Source: JBFJWU01 sp041623475 [NCBI: bacterium] (GTDB lineage Bacteria; J088). From it: a stretch of 11,347 nt of DNA. The translations under genes were made by a program, and so were the position numbers. Shown here in pieces: positions 1 to 5,984 of this stretch. The notes beneath the pieces are model-generated. The model ran no database searches. It had not been told where the DNA came from and saw only the letters and a list, made by a program, of their open reading frames with translations. Position 1 is the first letter of the stretch. The number at the start of each line of letters is the position of its first letter. Location of the stretch: positions 1 through 11,347 of the forward strand of contig JBFJWU010000080.1 of NCBI GenBank assembly GCA_041623475.1, given 5' to 3'.

Positions 1-1485
1 ATCATCTTCTTCGAGATGGCAGTGCTGTACTTTGCCGGACCGATTGCCCTGAGCTGTCGCCTGCCGGCGCCCAAGGTCGGCTGGGCCAGCTTTGTGTTGA
101 TGGTGCTGGGGGCGGTGATTGTCAATGTGACAGTATTTGCCGGCAAGGCCGATGTGCTGTTCACGTCCTATCCTCCCCTCAAGGCGCATCCGGCCTTTTA
201 CCTGGGGATCATCCTGTTTGCCGTGGGCGCGCTGATGGTTTGCATGCTGTTTATGGCAACGCTTGTGGTGGCCAGGAAAGAACAAACGTACAAGGGATCG
301 ATCCCGCTGGTGACATTTGGCGGGATGACCGCGGCCATTATTGCGATTGTGACACTGCTTCACGGGGCGATTATCTACATCCCGACGTTCCTGTGGTCGA
401 TGGACATGATGGAAATGGATGCGCAGGTCTATCGTCTGGTCTGGTGGGGGTTGGGTCATTCGTCACAGCAGATCAACGTCGCGGCGCAGGTATCGATCTG
501 GTACCTGCTGGCCGGGTGGACGGTCGGCGGCGTTGTCCTGAACGAAAAAATCAGCCGGATGGCGTTTGTCCTGTATATCGGTTTCATCTCGATGGCATCG
601 GCGCACCATCTGCTGGTTGACCCGGGTATGGGCCCGGCCTGGAAGGTGTGGAATACCAGCTACGCGATGTACCTGGCAGTTCTGGCGAGCATGATCCACG
701 GTTTTACTGTTCCCGCCGGGATCGAGACCGGTCAACGGCTGCGCGGATACACCAACGGTGTTTTCGAATGGCTGCGCAAGGCCCCGTGGGGCGACCCGGG
801 ATTTTCCGGCCTGATGCTGTCGCTGGTGATCTTTGGCTTTCTGGGCGGAATCACCGGTGTCACGATCGGTACCGAACAGATCAATATCATTGCCCACAAT
901 ACAATGCGGATTCCCGGCCACTTTCACGTGACCGTTGTTGGCGGTACGGCGTTGGCGTTCATGGCGGTGACCTATTACGTACTGCCGCTGATTTTCCAGC
1001 GCAAGGTCGCCCTGTGGGGACTGGCCAGGATCCAGCCGTATTTGTTCGGGGTCGGTATCTCGGTGATGGCGATGTCCATGACATTTGCCGGGATCTTTGG
1101 TGTCCCGCGCCGTCATTGGGATATCTCGTTCAGTCAATCGCTGTTTAAGCTGGAGTTCCCGGCGGCTGTAGACCTGTTGATGGGAACCATGGCCCTGGGC
1201 GGAATGGTCGCGGCGATCGGTGTCCTGGCATTTGTGGCCATTGCCGTGATTACCGTCTTTTTTGGCAAGCCAATTGATTTCGACGCACTGGAGCCAGGTA
1301 TGGACGGCGTGCCGCAGGGCGTGATCAAACTGCCGGACCAGGTTCACAGCGACGAGGCTGTGGCCAAGGTCCATGCCCAGGGAAATCCTGGCACGCTGGT
1401 ACTGGTTTTCATCTTCCTCGCGGTGTTTGTACTGTATTACTTCACCAACTGGAAGATGCTGTCGATGATCTGGAAGATCGGCTGA
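1..1485 (+). CDS. B-family heme-copper oxidase subunit I, predicted NO reductase (sNOR-like), 5' truncated
   Basis: Polytopic inner-membrane catalytic subunit. The frame is open to base 1, so the N-terminal part, including the first heme b ligand, lies outside the window. Numbering from the ATG at 16, it follows Thermus ba3 subunit I closely: FTSYPPLKAHPAFYLG near residue 50, AHHLLVDPGM at 196-205, and IPGHFHV at 299-305. His148 and His197-His198 match the three histidine ligands of the active-site metal. His302 and His304 match the high-spin and low-spin heme ligands. The HPxVY motif is HSSQQ, so the cross-linked tyrosine of oxygen reductases is Gln152. Loss of that tyrosine is characteristic of NO reductases in this superfamily, and the same +4 position holds the FeB-ligand Glu in cNOR. 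The neighbouring SenC/SCO gene matches the sNOR gene order known from Nitrosomonas (norSY-senC). The CuA-type small subunit is probably upstream. The family is certain; NO rather than O2 as substrate is an inference. Confidence 0.85.
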   Translation: MIFFEMAVLYFAGPIALSCRLPAPKVGWASFVLMVLGAVIVNVTVFAGKADVLFTSYPPLKAHPAFYLGIILFAVGALMVCMLFMATLVVARKEQTYKGSIPLVTFGGMTAAIIAIVTLLHGAIIYIPTFLWSMDMMEMDAQVYRLVWWGLGHSSQQINVAAQVSIWYLLAGWTVGGVVLNEKISRMAFVLYIGFISMASAHHLLVDPGMGPAWKVWNTSYAMYLAVLASMIHGFTVPAGIETGQRLRGYTNGVFEWLRKAPWGDPGFSGLMLSLVIFGFLGGITGVTIGTEQINIIAHNTMRIPGHFHVTVVGGTALAFMAVTYYVLPLIFQRKVALWGLARIQPYLFGVGISVMAMSMTFAGIFGVPRRHWDISFSQSLFKLEFPAAVDLLMGTMALGGMVAAIGVLAFVAIAVITVFFGKPIDFDALEPGMDGVPQGVIKLPDQVHSDEAVAKVHAQGNPGTLVLVFIFLAVFVLYYFTNWKMLSMIWKIG

Positions 1486-1498
1486 GGCAGGCGGCCGC

Positions 1499-2416
1499 GT
1501 GAGCGATATGTTGGCTGACGCCGGCGGCGACGGCCGCCGGCAGGCCACCGGCATCTGGATGCTGGTCGCCTGGTCGCTGGTCACCGCAATGTGGTGGATG
1601 CTGGCGCTGGCCCCGGTGCCGGATCCGCCCGCGTGGCTGGCGGTGGCCCGGCAGGTCTGTTTCGGTACCACTGATTCGGGACTGCCGGATACATACGGCT
1701 GGGTGGCTTTGTTTGTCGGGCCAGGCAGCCTGCTGTTGGGTATCGCCGGCGCCTGGGGGCGGGACATCTGGAATGATATCCACCAGTTGTGGCGGTCCCA
1801 GGCGGGTCAGGTCGCGTGCCTTGCGTTTGTAACCTGTCTGGCTGTGGTGTTCAGCCTGGTGGCTGTACAGGTCAACAAAGGGCTGGCAATTGCCAATACA
1901 GATTATGGGCCAGGTGACCTGGGCGCATTGCCCGCTGATTATCCACGCCTGGGGCAGGAGTTGCCAGGTTTTTCATTGCAAAATCAGCACGGTCACCCGT
2001 TTACAGATGCGGACATGCAGGGATCGACGACATTGCTGACGTTCGCGTTCGGACATTGCCATACGGTCTGCCCGGTGGTCGTCAAGTCGGTTGCCAATGC
2101 GGTTGAATCAATTGACGATCCATCGGTGCGGGCGATGGTGATAACTCTGGATCCCTGGCGTGACACCCCCAATCGCCTGCACCATATGATTGGCCATTGG
2201 CAGCTGCCGGATAACAGCGTCCTGCTGTCCGGACCCGTTGATGATGTGCAGCAGGCCCTGGACGGCCTGAATGTCGCCCGCCAGCGCGACGAATCTTCAG
2301 GCGACGTGGCCCATCCGCCATTGGTTTACGTCGTCGATCGCGATGGCCTGATCGTTTACGCCTTCAATAACCCGCCGGTTGACTGGCTGGTCGAGGCCGC
2401 TGATCGCCTGAACTGA
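1499..2416 (+). CDS. SCO1/SenC copper chaperone fused to an N-terminal multi-TM domain
   Basis: The protein has 305 residues. Three hydrophobic segments (about 19-40, 67-86 and 103-126) precede a periplasmic thioredoxin-fold SCO domain (about 150-305). The copper-binding signature is complete: C187-H-T-V-C191 (CxxxC) plus His272 in AHPPLVYVVD, with LDPWRDTP as the typical SCO loop. SCO proteins load or reduce the binuclear CuA site of oxidase-type subunit II, so the likely client is the CuA subunit of the NOR-like enzyme encoded immediately upstream. Most SCO proteins have a single TM anchor. The extra region with VCFGTTDSGLPDTYGW and two further TM segments is unusual and may be a separate small oxidase-associated membrane protein fused on. 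The start is GTG, 13 bases after the preceding stop, with GAGG about 11 bases upstream. An in-frame ATG at 1508 is the alternative. It is probably cotranscribed with the upstream gene. Confidence 0.85.
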   Translation: MSDMLADAGGDGRRQATGIWMLVAWSLVTAMWWMLALAPVPDPPAWLAVARQVCFGTTDSGLPDTYGWVALFVGPGSLLLGIAGAWGRDIWNDIHQLWRSQAGQVACLAFVTCLAVVFSLVAVQVNKGLAIANTDYGPGDLGALPADYPRLGQELPGFSLQNQHGHPFTDADMQGSTTLLTFAFGHCHTVCPVVVKSVANAVESIDDPSVRAMVITLDPWRDTPNRLHHMIGHWQLPDNSVLLSGPVDDVQQALDGLNVARQRDESSGDVAHPPLVYVVDRDGLIVYAFNNPPVDWLVEAADRLN

Positions 2417-2553
2417 GCGTTGGCCCGACATCCTGCGGGGACCGTGGTGTTGGGCCCCTGCTGTTTCAGACTGGAATTAGAAATAGATATGTTGACGGTC
2501 TCGGACCGCCTGGCACGGAAACGGTCGCGGTTTTGATACCGTGGGCGGGGCGA
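2417..2553. other. convergent intergenic region with two hairpins
   Basis: This 137-base gap separates convergent genes. One RNA hairpin pairs 2422-2430 (GGCCCGACA) with 2448-2456 (TGTTGGGCC) through nine pairs, one of them G-U. A second, tight hairpin pairs CGGTC at 2496-2500 with GACCG at 2504-2508 around TCG. Neither is followed by a clear T tract on either strand, so these may be rho-independent-like or mRNA-end structures, but an intrinsic terminator cannot be called. No ORF or operator-like site was seen. Confidence 0.3.
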
Positions 2554-3087
2554 TTAATGAAGGACCAGGTCGTGGTCTTCGTTGTCCAGGAACACGACGT
2601 AGATTCGACCGGGAACGGCACCAATGGTCGCGGCCAGCGCGTGTGGTTTCAGAAACGTGACATCGGTGGTCGGCGCGATCCCTTCCGGTGAAAAGGTAAC
2701 GCGGATCTGTTGCCGACCTGCCGGGATGGGCACCAGTTCTTCCACCACCATTGGCCGGTCTCCTCGGGCACCGGCGGGGAAGACCTGCTGCCTGAGCAGC
2801 GTGTGTCCGTTACTGGTGGCCGTAACCCAGTACGGCACCACAGTGGATTCACAGACTTCCGGTCGGCGCATATGGGCGGCCAATTTTTCCAGTTCGCTCG
2901 CAGACAGGGTGCGGCATTCCTGGATGACCCCGCCTGCCCGCCGCAGCGATAATCGCAGGTTGGCGTGATCGGGCGTTGCGCCCAACTGGCTCCGCGGAAT
3001 CCAGACCAGGAACGCCGTCAGCGAAACGCCAACGCCGATTCGCAGAGCGGTGCGCAAGACCGACGGGCCAGCGCTAGAAACGGCCAC
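2554..3087 (-). CDS. membrane-anchored periplasmic protein of unknown function
   Basis: I do not recognise this 177-aa protein. Residues 10-30 form one hydrophobic segment after an Arg-containing N-terminus (LRTALRIGVGVSLTAFLVWIP), consistent with a signal anchor and a periplasmic body. The rest is rich in alternating hydrophobic residues (for example PIPAGRQQIRVTF and GRIYVVFLDNEDHD), suggesting a beta-sandwich. There are two cysteines, in QECRT and PEVCES, and the C-terminus is acidic and His-containing (NEDHDLVLH). The start is GTG at 3087, inside the end of the upstream cytochrome b fusion gene (14-base overlap). The two are therefore translationally coupled and probably functionally linked, perhaps as an accessory subunit on the periplasmic side. 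No strong Shine-Dalgarno is visible, as expected for coupling. Confidence 0.7.
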   Translation of the reverse strand: MAVSSAGPSVLRTALRIGVGVSLTAFLVWIPRSQLGATPDHANLRLSLRRAGGVIQECRTLSASELEKLAAHMRRPEVCESTVVPYWVTATSNGHTLLRQQVFPAGARGDRPMVVEELVPIPAGRQQIRVTFSPEGIAPTTDVTFLKPHALAATIGAVPGRIYVVFLDNEDHDLVLH

Positions 3088-4714
3088 GACGGATCACCGG
3101 TTTGGGTTCGCAGTCAGTTTGCTCATCGGCGCCAGACCGGGAATCAGGTGCACCCAGTTGCGCCAGTTCGTTTTCCAGATCCCTGATCTGTCGGGCCAGG
3201 GACTGCGCCTCGCCAACCCCCAGCGAACAGATGCGCACCCGGCGGCGGTCAACGCGGGCCTGCAGCTCGGCCTCGCGGTCGTTGTAGACCCGTTCGCGAA
3301 GCCATTTGGGCCCTTCACGGCAGGCTGCGTCACGGGATGGGCAGGTCAGGACGATGACACCGGATGCCCCTCGTTTGAGTACCTGTTCAATTGCTGATGT
3401 ATGCAAATTCCCACCGCATTCCACCGTGATGATGAGAACATTTTCGAACTGTGACAGCGCCGGGCTATGGCTCAGGGAATTGGTTCGGCAGGCAAACAAC
3501 ACCATGCCGTTTTCCGCGAGATCCTGCGGTTTTGCGAGGATGGAATCAATCAACGTCAGCTGGCTGCGCCCTGTAAAGGCAGGTGGGCCGACACCCATTG
3601 GTGCGCACGACCCGGCGCAGATGCCACACGATGTGCATGAATCGGGATTAACAACGGCGACGTGCTTTGATCGACTGCCCGGCTGCTGCCGTTCCTGCAT
3701 CTGGATTGCGTCGAACGGGCAGTCCAGGTAGCAGGTCGTGCAGCCAGTACACAGGTCTGGGTTGACCCACGACGGCGCAAGGTCTGGCTGCCGGCGCAGC
3801 CACCACCAGGGAACAGACGTCAGCAGTAACCAGCTGCCCAGCCAGATCCCCAGGTGCGCCAGGGGCGAGACCGCAAGAGCTACGGGAACCCAGAAATTGT
3901 AGAACAGGTCGGTGGGTACATTGGCCGGAACCTGCAACAAATCCGCCCGCGGTGCCAGCGGCAGTGGCAGCAATGCACCGACAACGCCAAGGCAAAAGAC
4001 AATTGCGGCGCTCATTTGCCGAGGCGGCAGCAGGACCGGGCGGACAATCCTGACCAGATGAATCCACAGCAGGAGCGCCAGGAACAACGGCAGGCACACG
4101 TGCAGGAAGAGGTTCATGAAAAAGAAGGTACCCGGCACCGGTTGGGCGCCGGCAAACGTCCTGCCGATGGGAACCGAGAAGATCGGCAGCAGGTCCAGCA
4201 TCCGGGTCAGCTGGACCGCGACCACCTGGCCCTGCTGATCCCATGCCATGATCTGTCCGGTCCAGCCACAGGCCAGGAATATTGCCAGCAGGCCGACACC
4301 GCTGATCCAGGCGATGGTGCGTGGACCCCAGGCACGTCCGGCCAGGAATATTTTCAATGCGTGGACCAGGATCGCGACAATCGAAAGGTCGGCACCATAG
4401 GTATGGACAGCGCGAGCCCAGGCTCCCAGGGGAATCTCGTTCTGAATCCGCAGGACGGACGCGTAGGGCGCATCGACCTGATAAAACAGGAACAGGTACA
4501 GTCCGGTTACAAGCGTGACCAGGAACGCCAGGATGGCGATCGTTCCGGTCTGGTACAGGGGATTCCAGGCGGATGAAAAGAACCGGTTGAACATCGCGTC
4601 GGCCAATGTCACAGCGCGGGACAACAGGCGCACCCAGACCGACCAATGCTCGGGCCGGCGATCGGCGTGGGAGATTCCTGGCGTTTGTTCTGTGTCGGTC
4701 GGTTCGGCCTGCAT
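3074..4714 (-). CDS. cytochrome b - 2[4Fe-4S] ferredoxin - MvhD-like iron-sulfur fusion
   Basis: This 546-aa protein has three modules. Residues about 35-305 are a cytochrome b/b6-type N-terminal domain with both bis-His pairs at canonical 14-residue spacing: His104/His118 and His205/His219. It should hold two b hemes in the membrane. Residues 318-372 form a ferredoxin with CTGCTTCYLDCP (Cys322, 325, 328, 332) and CTSCGICAGSCAP (Cys360, 363, 366, 370), giving two [4Fe-4S] clusters. Residues about 400-500 resemble the hydrogenase iron-sulfur subunit family (MvhD/FrhD-like, [2Fe-2S]), with Cys409, Cys433 in VECGGNLH, Cys458 and Cys465. The C-terminus (505-520) is a short charged helix. The order of cofactors suggests electron transfer between the quinone pool and a cytoplasmic partner. 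The transcript likely starts near 4761 under the palindrome at 4789-4816. The ATG lacks a clear Shine-Dalgarno. The modules are clear; the physiological role is unknown. Confidence 0.85.
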   Translation of the reverse strand: MQAEPTDTEQTPGISHADRRPEHWSVWVRLLSRAVTLADAMFNRFFSSAWNPLYQTGTIAILAFLVTLVTGLYLFLFYQVDAPYASVLRIQNEIPLGAWARAVHTYGADLSIVAILVHALKIFLAGRAWGPRTIAWISGVGLLAIFLACGWTGQIMAWDQQGQVVAVQLTRMLDLLPIFSVPIGRTFAGAQPVPGTFFFMNLFLHVCLPLFLALLLWIHLVRIVRPVLLPPRQMSAAIVFCLGVVGALLPLPLAPRADLLQVPANVPTDLFYNFWVPVALAVSPLAHLGIWLGSWLLLTSVPWWWLRRQPDLAPSWVNPDLCTGCTTCYLDCPFDAIQMQERQQPGSRSKHVAVVNPDSCTSCGICAGSCAPMGVGPPAFTGRSQLTLIDSILAKPQDLAENGMVLFACRTNSLSHSPALSQFENVLIITVECGGNLHTSAIEQVLKRGASGVIVLTCPSRDAACREGPKWLRERVYNDREAELQARVDRRRVRICSLGVGEAQSLARQIRDLENELAQLGAPDSRSGADEQTDCEPKPVIRRGRF

Positions 4715-4788
4715 TTGCGTTTGTAAGGATTGGGCACCAGGGCCCGGGTTTGTCGGCGTTGATGGATATTGTTGACTAAACGCGGTAC

Positions 4789-4816
4789 CAGCGATATGAC
4801 CTAAGTCATATCGCTG
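4789..4816. promoter_or_regulatory. 28-bp palindromic operator, DNR/FNR-type core
   Basis: The arms are 12 bases (CAGCGATATGAC and its exact reverse complement), separated by CTAA. The core ATGAC-N4-GTCAT at 4796-4809 has the half-site spacing of Crp/Fnr-family boxes (FNR consensus TTGAT-N4-ATCAA) and shares TGAC-N4-GTCA with the site before nnrS. It lies between the divergent cytochrome b fusion gene and the DUF2249 gene. The likely binder is the DNR-like regulator encoded at 5175-5873. The symmetry is seen directly; the protein assignment is inferred. Confidence 0.75.
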
Positions 4817-4832
4817 CCTCGGGAACGTTGTG

Positions 4833-4838
4833 TAAGAT
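4833..4838 (+). promoter_or_regulatory. -10 element of a class II activated promoter for DUF2249
   Basis: TAAGAT lies 23 bases after the end of the operator core (4809). Class II FNR-type promoters centre the box near -41.5, which here predicts a start at about 4844-4846. There is no good -35, as expected for activator-dependent transcription. On the opposite strand a weaker CAATAT at 4766-4771 occupies a similar position for the divergent gene. Confidence 0.4.
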
Positions 4839-4845
4839 TGATCCG

Positions 4846-4878
4846 ATGGATAACGCTACGGAACTGCGAGCCCAATGA
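4846..4878 (+). CDS. possible 10-codon leader ORF coupled to the DUF2249 gene
   Basis: ATG at 4846 opens a ten-codon frame (MDNATELRAQ). Its TGA stop at 4876-4878 overlaps the next gene's start as ATGA. The ATG falls within about two bases of the transcription start predicted from the operator and -10 element, so the leader ORF would be translated from the very 5' end, and ribosomes finishing it would be delivered to the DUF2249 start, which lacks a strong Shine-Dalgarno. The arrangement could also be chance, because the ORF is very short. Confidence 0.3.
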   Translation: MDNATELRAQ

Positions 4879-5159
4879 AAATTGATCCGGCAGAAATGGA
4901 TCCCCGGGCTGAACTGTCTGCTGGTGATCAACCCGCGACCTGGCACCTGGATGTTCGCCCGATCCTGGAAGACGGCGGCGAACCGTATGCAACGATCATG
5001 TCGTGCGCCAGCCAGTTGCTGCCCGGTGACGTGTTGGTGCTGCACACGCTGTTCAAGCCAGAGCCCATGATTCGGCAGTTGGCACGAATGGAATTCGATC
5101 TGCTCGTTGACCACCCGGGACCGGACCACTGGACGGTGCGCGTTGCCCGCAATACCTGA
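4875..5159 (+). CDS. DUF2249 domain protein
   Basis: This small soluble protein of 94 residues has no signal peptide or TM segment. The DUF2249 hallmarks are clear: HLDVRPILEDGGEPYATIM (24-42) and LLPGDVLVLHTLFKPEPMIRQL (48-69), followed by a short beta-rich end (WTVRVARNT). The family often occurs in denitrification, NO-stress and hemerythrin-linked loci and is related in fold to the SirA/TusA group, but its biochemistry is not settled. Its single cysteine (in SCASQLLPG) is not the TusA-type catalytic Cys. The start overlaps the stop of the ten-codon ORF above. It is driven from the palindromic operator divergently from the cytochrome b fusion, so both probably respond to the same signal. 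It ends 15 bases before the convergent regulator gene. Confidence 0.8.
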   Translation: MKIDPAEMDPRAELSAGDQPATWHLDVRPILEDGGEPYATIMSCASQLLPGDVLVLHTLFKPEPMIRQLARMEFDLLVDHPGPDHWTVRVARNT

Positions 5160-5174
5160 ATCGAGCTGAACGGA

Positions 5175-5873
5175 TCAGCCCGGTCGAACGATTCGTTTCA
5201 GCGCCGGCCGATTGAGGATTGTGATTCGGCCGTTTTCAGTGCGGATATAACCGTCCTTGCCCCACTTGCTCATGATGCGAATGACCGTTTCGATGCGGGC
5301 GCCGACCAGATCAGCGATGTCCCGACGGCTGAGCGGGATTGGCACCGGGATCCCGCCACCAGAAACTTCTTCGTTCTTTGAGAACTGCAGCAGTGCGGTC
5401 GCAATGCGGAAATCGACACCGCCCCCACCAAGATCCTTGACGCGGCGGCTGAGCGAGCGCATTCGCAATGTGAGGTCACGAACCAGTGCCAGGGTCGCAT
5501 CAGGATAGGCCTCGATCAAATGAAAGTAATCCCGGGCGGCCATGACATAGACGATCGAGTCCTCTTGTGCCGCTGCGGATGCCGGGTAGCCGGCGCGGTC
5601 AATCAGGGCGACTTCACCGACGGCTTCGCCGAACCCGAAGATGTCAAGGATCAGTTCGCGGCCGGAGTCCAGCGATTTGTAAACCTTGATTGCCCCGGAA
5701 TATACGACATACAGATGCTCGCAGGGCTCGTCTTCCAGGAACAGGATCTCGCCCGCGCCAAAGGCCCGCGCAGAAATTCGTGACGACAGCCATTCTGATG
5801 CCTTGTCGGAAAGACCTGCAAAACGCGGAATCTGTCGCAGGGCCGCGATGTCGGCGGAAGCGCTGGTGCTCAT
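5175..5873 (-). CDS. Crp/Fnr-family regulator, DNR/NnrR-like
   Basis: The protein has 232 residues. An N-terminal cyclic-nucleotide-binding-like beta-roll spans about 15-120 (GEILFLEDEPCEHLYVVYSG, FGFGEAVGEVALI), the dimerisation helix is at about 122-147, and a winged HTH spans about 150-225 (LSRRDIADLVGARIETVIRIM). There is a single cysteine (Cys51), so FNR-type [4Fe-4S] oxygen sensing is unlikely. The lack of cluster cysteines and the nir/nor/nnrS setting point to a DNR- or NnrR-like sensor, which in known members responds to NO through heme. In the recognition helix, Glu195 and Arg199 match FNR Glu209 and Arg213, while FNR Ser212 corresponds to Ile198. It probably controls the TGAC-N4-GTCA-type sites in this window. 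It is divergent from nnrS. The ATG has no visible Shine-Dalgarno. Confidence 0.88.
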   Translation of the reverse strand: MSTSASADIAALRQIPRFAGLSDKASEWLSSRISARAFGAGEILFLEDEPCEHLYVVYSGAIKVYKSLDSGRELILDIFGFGEAVGEVALIDRAGYPASAAAQEDSIVYVMAARDYFHLIEAYPDATLALVRDLTLRMRSLSRRVKDLGGGGVDFRIATALLQFSKNEEVSGGGIPVPIPLSRRDIADLVGARIETVIRIMSKWGKDGYIRTENGRITILNRPALKRIVRPG

Positions 5874-5881
5874 GTCTAGAC

Positions 5882-5909
5882 GTTATCACGGTGGTTGGCC
5901 GTCCAACAA
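5882..5909 (-). promoter_or_regulatory. possible promoter of the Crp/Fnr regulator gene
   Basis: Read on the minus strand, TTGTTG (5909-5904) and GATAAC (5887-5882) are separated by 16 bases. GATAAC ends eight bases before the ATG at 5873, so the transcript would have almost no leader. The match is moderate and the call is tentative. Confidence 0.25.
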
Positions 5910-5935
5910 ATGGCCAGTTTGCAAATTCCAGAATA

Positions 5936-5977
5936 TTGACAAATGTCATACAACGGCAGGCGCAAACGGACTATCCT
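5936..5977 (+). promoter_or_regulatory. nnrS promoter: DNR/FNR-type box plus -10
   Basis: TTGACAAATGTCAT at 5936-5949 contains the perfect palindrome TGAC-AAAT-GTCA, the same half-sites as the operator at 4796-4809. Exactly 22 bases follow before TATCCT (5972-5977), the class II FNR arrangement, which places the transcription start at 5984-5985, at the nnrS ATG. The ATG at 5943 lies inside the box and is therefore an unlikely start codon. The regulator gene lies on the other side, so autoregulation from the same site is possible. Confidence 0.6.
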
Positions 5978-5984
5978 TTCAACC

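Noticed and set aside
1-1485. Ordinary ba3 cytochrome c oxidase
   Set aside because: The overall fold fits, but the HPxVY tyrosine is missing and the setting is denitrification, so plain O2 reductase is less likely.
463-1767. Long minus-strand open frame of 434 codons opposite the NOR-like gene
   Set aside because: The plus-strand frame is a clear membrane enzyme; the antisense product has low-complexity polar composition and no domain, as expected from GC-rich antisense frames.
3854-4576. 240-codon plus-strand frame opposite the cytochrome b domain
   Set aside because: It is rich in Gln, Asp and Arg as a mirror of hydrophobic codons on the other strand, and the minus frame has full heme and cluster motifs.
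5943-5984. Upstream ATG of nnrS giving 14 extra residues
   Set aside because: The ATG lies within the TTGACAAATGTCAT operator and the added basic residues do not resemble NnrS N-termini.
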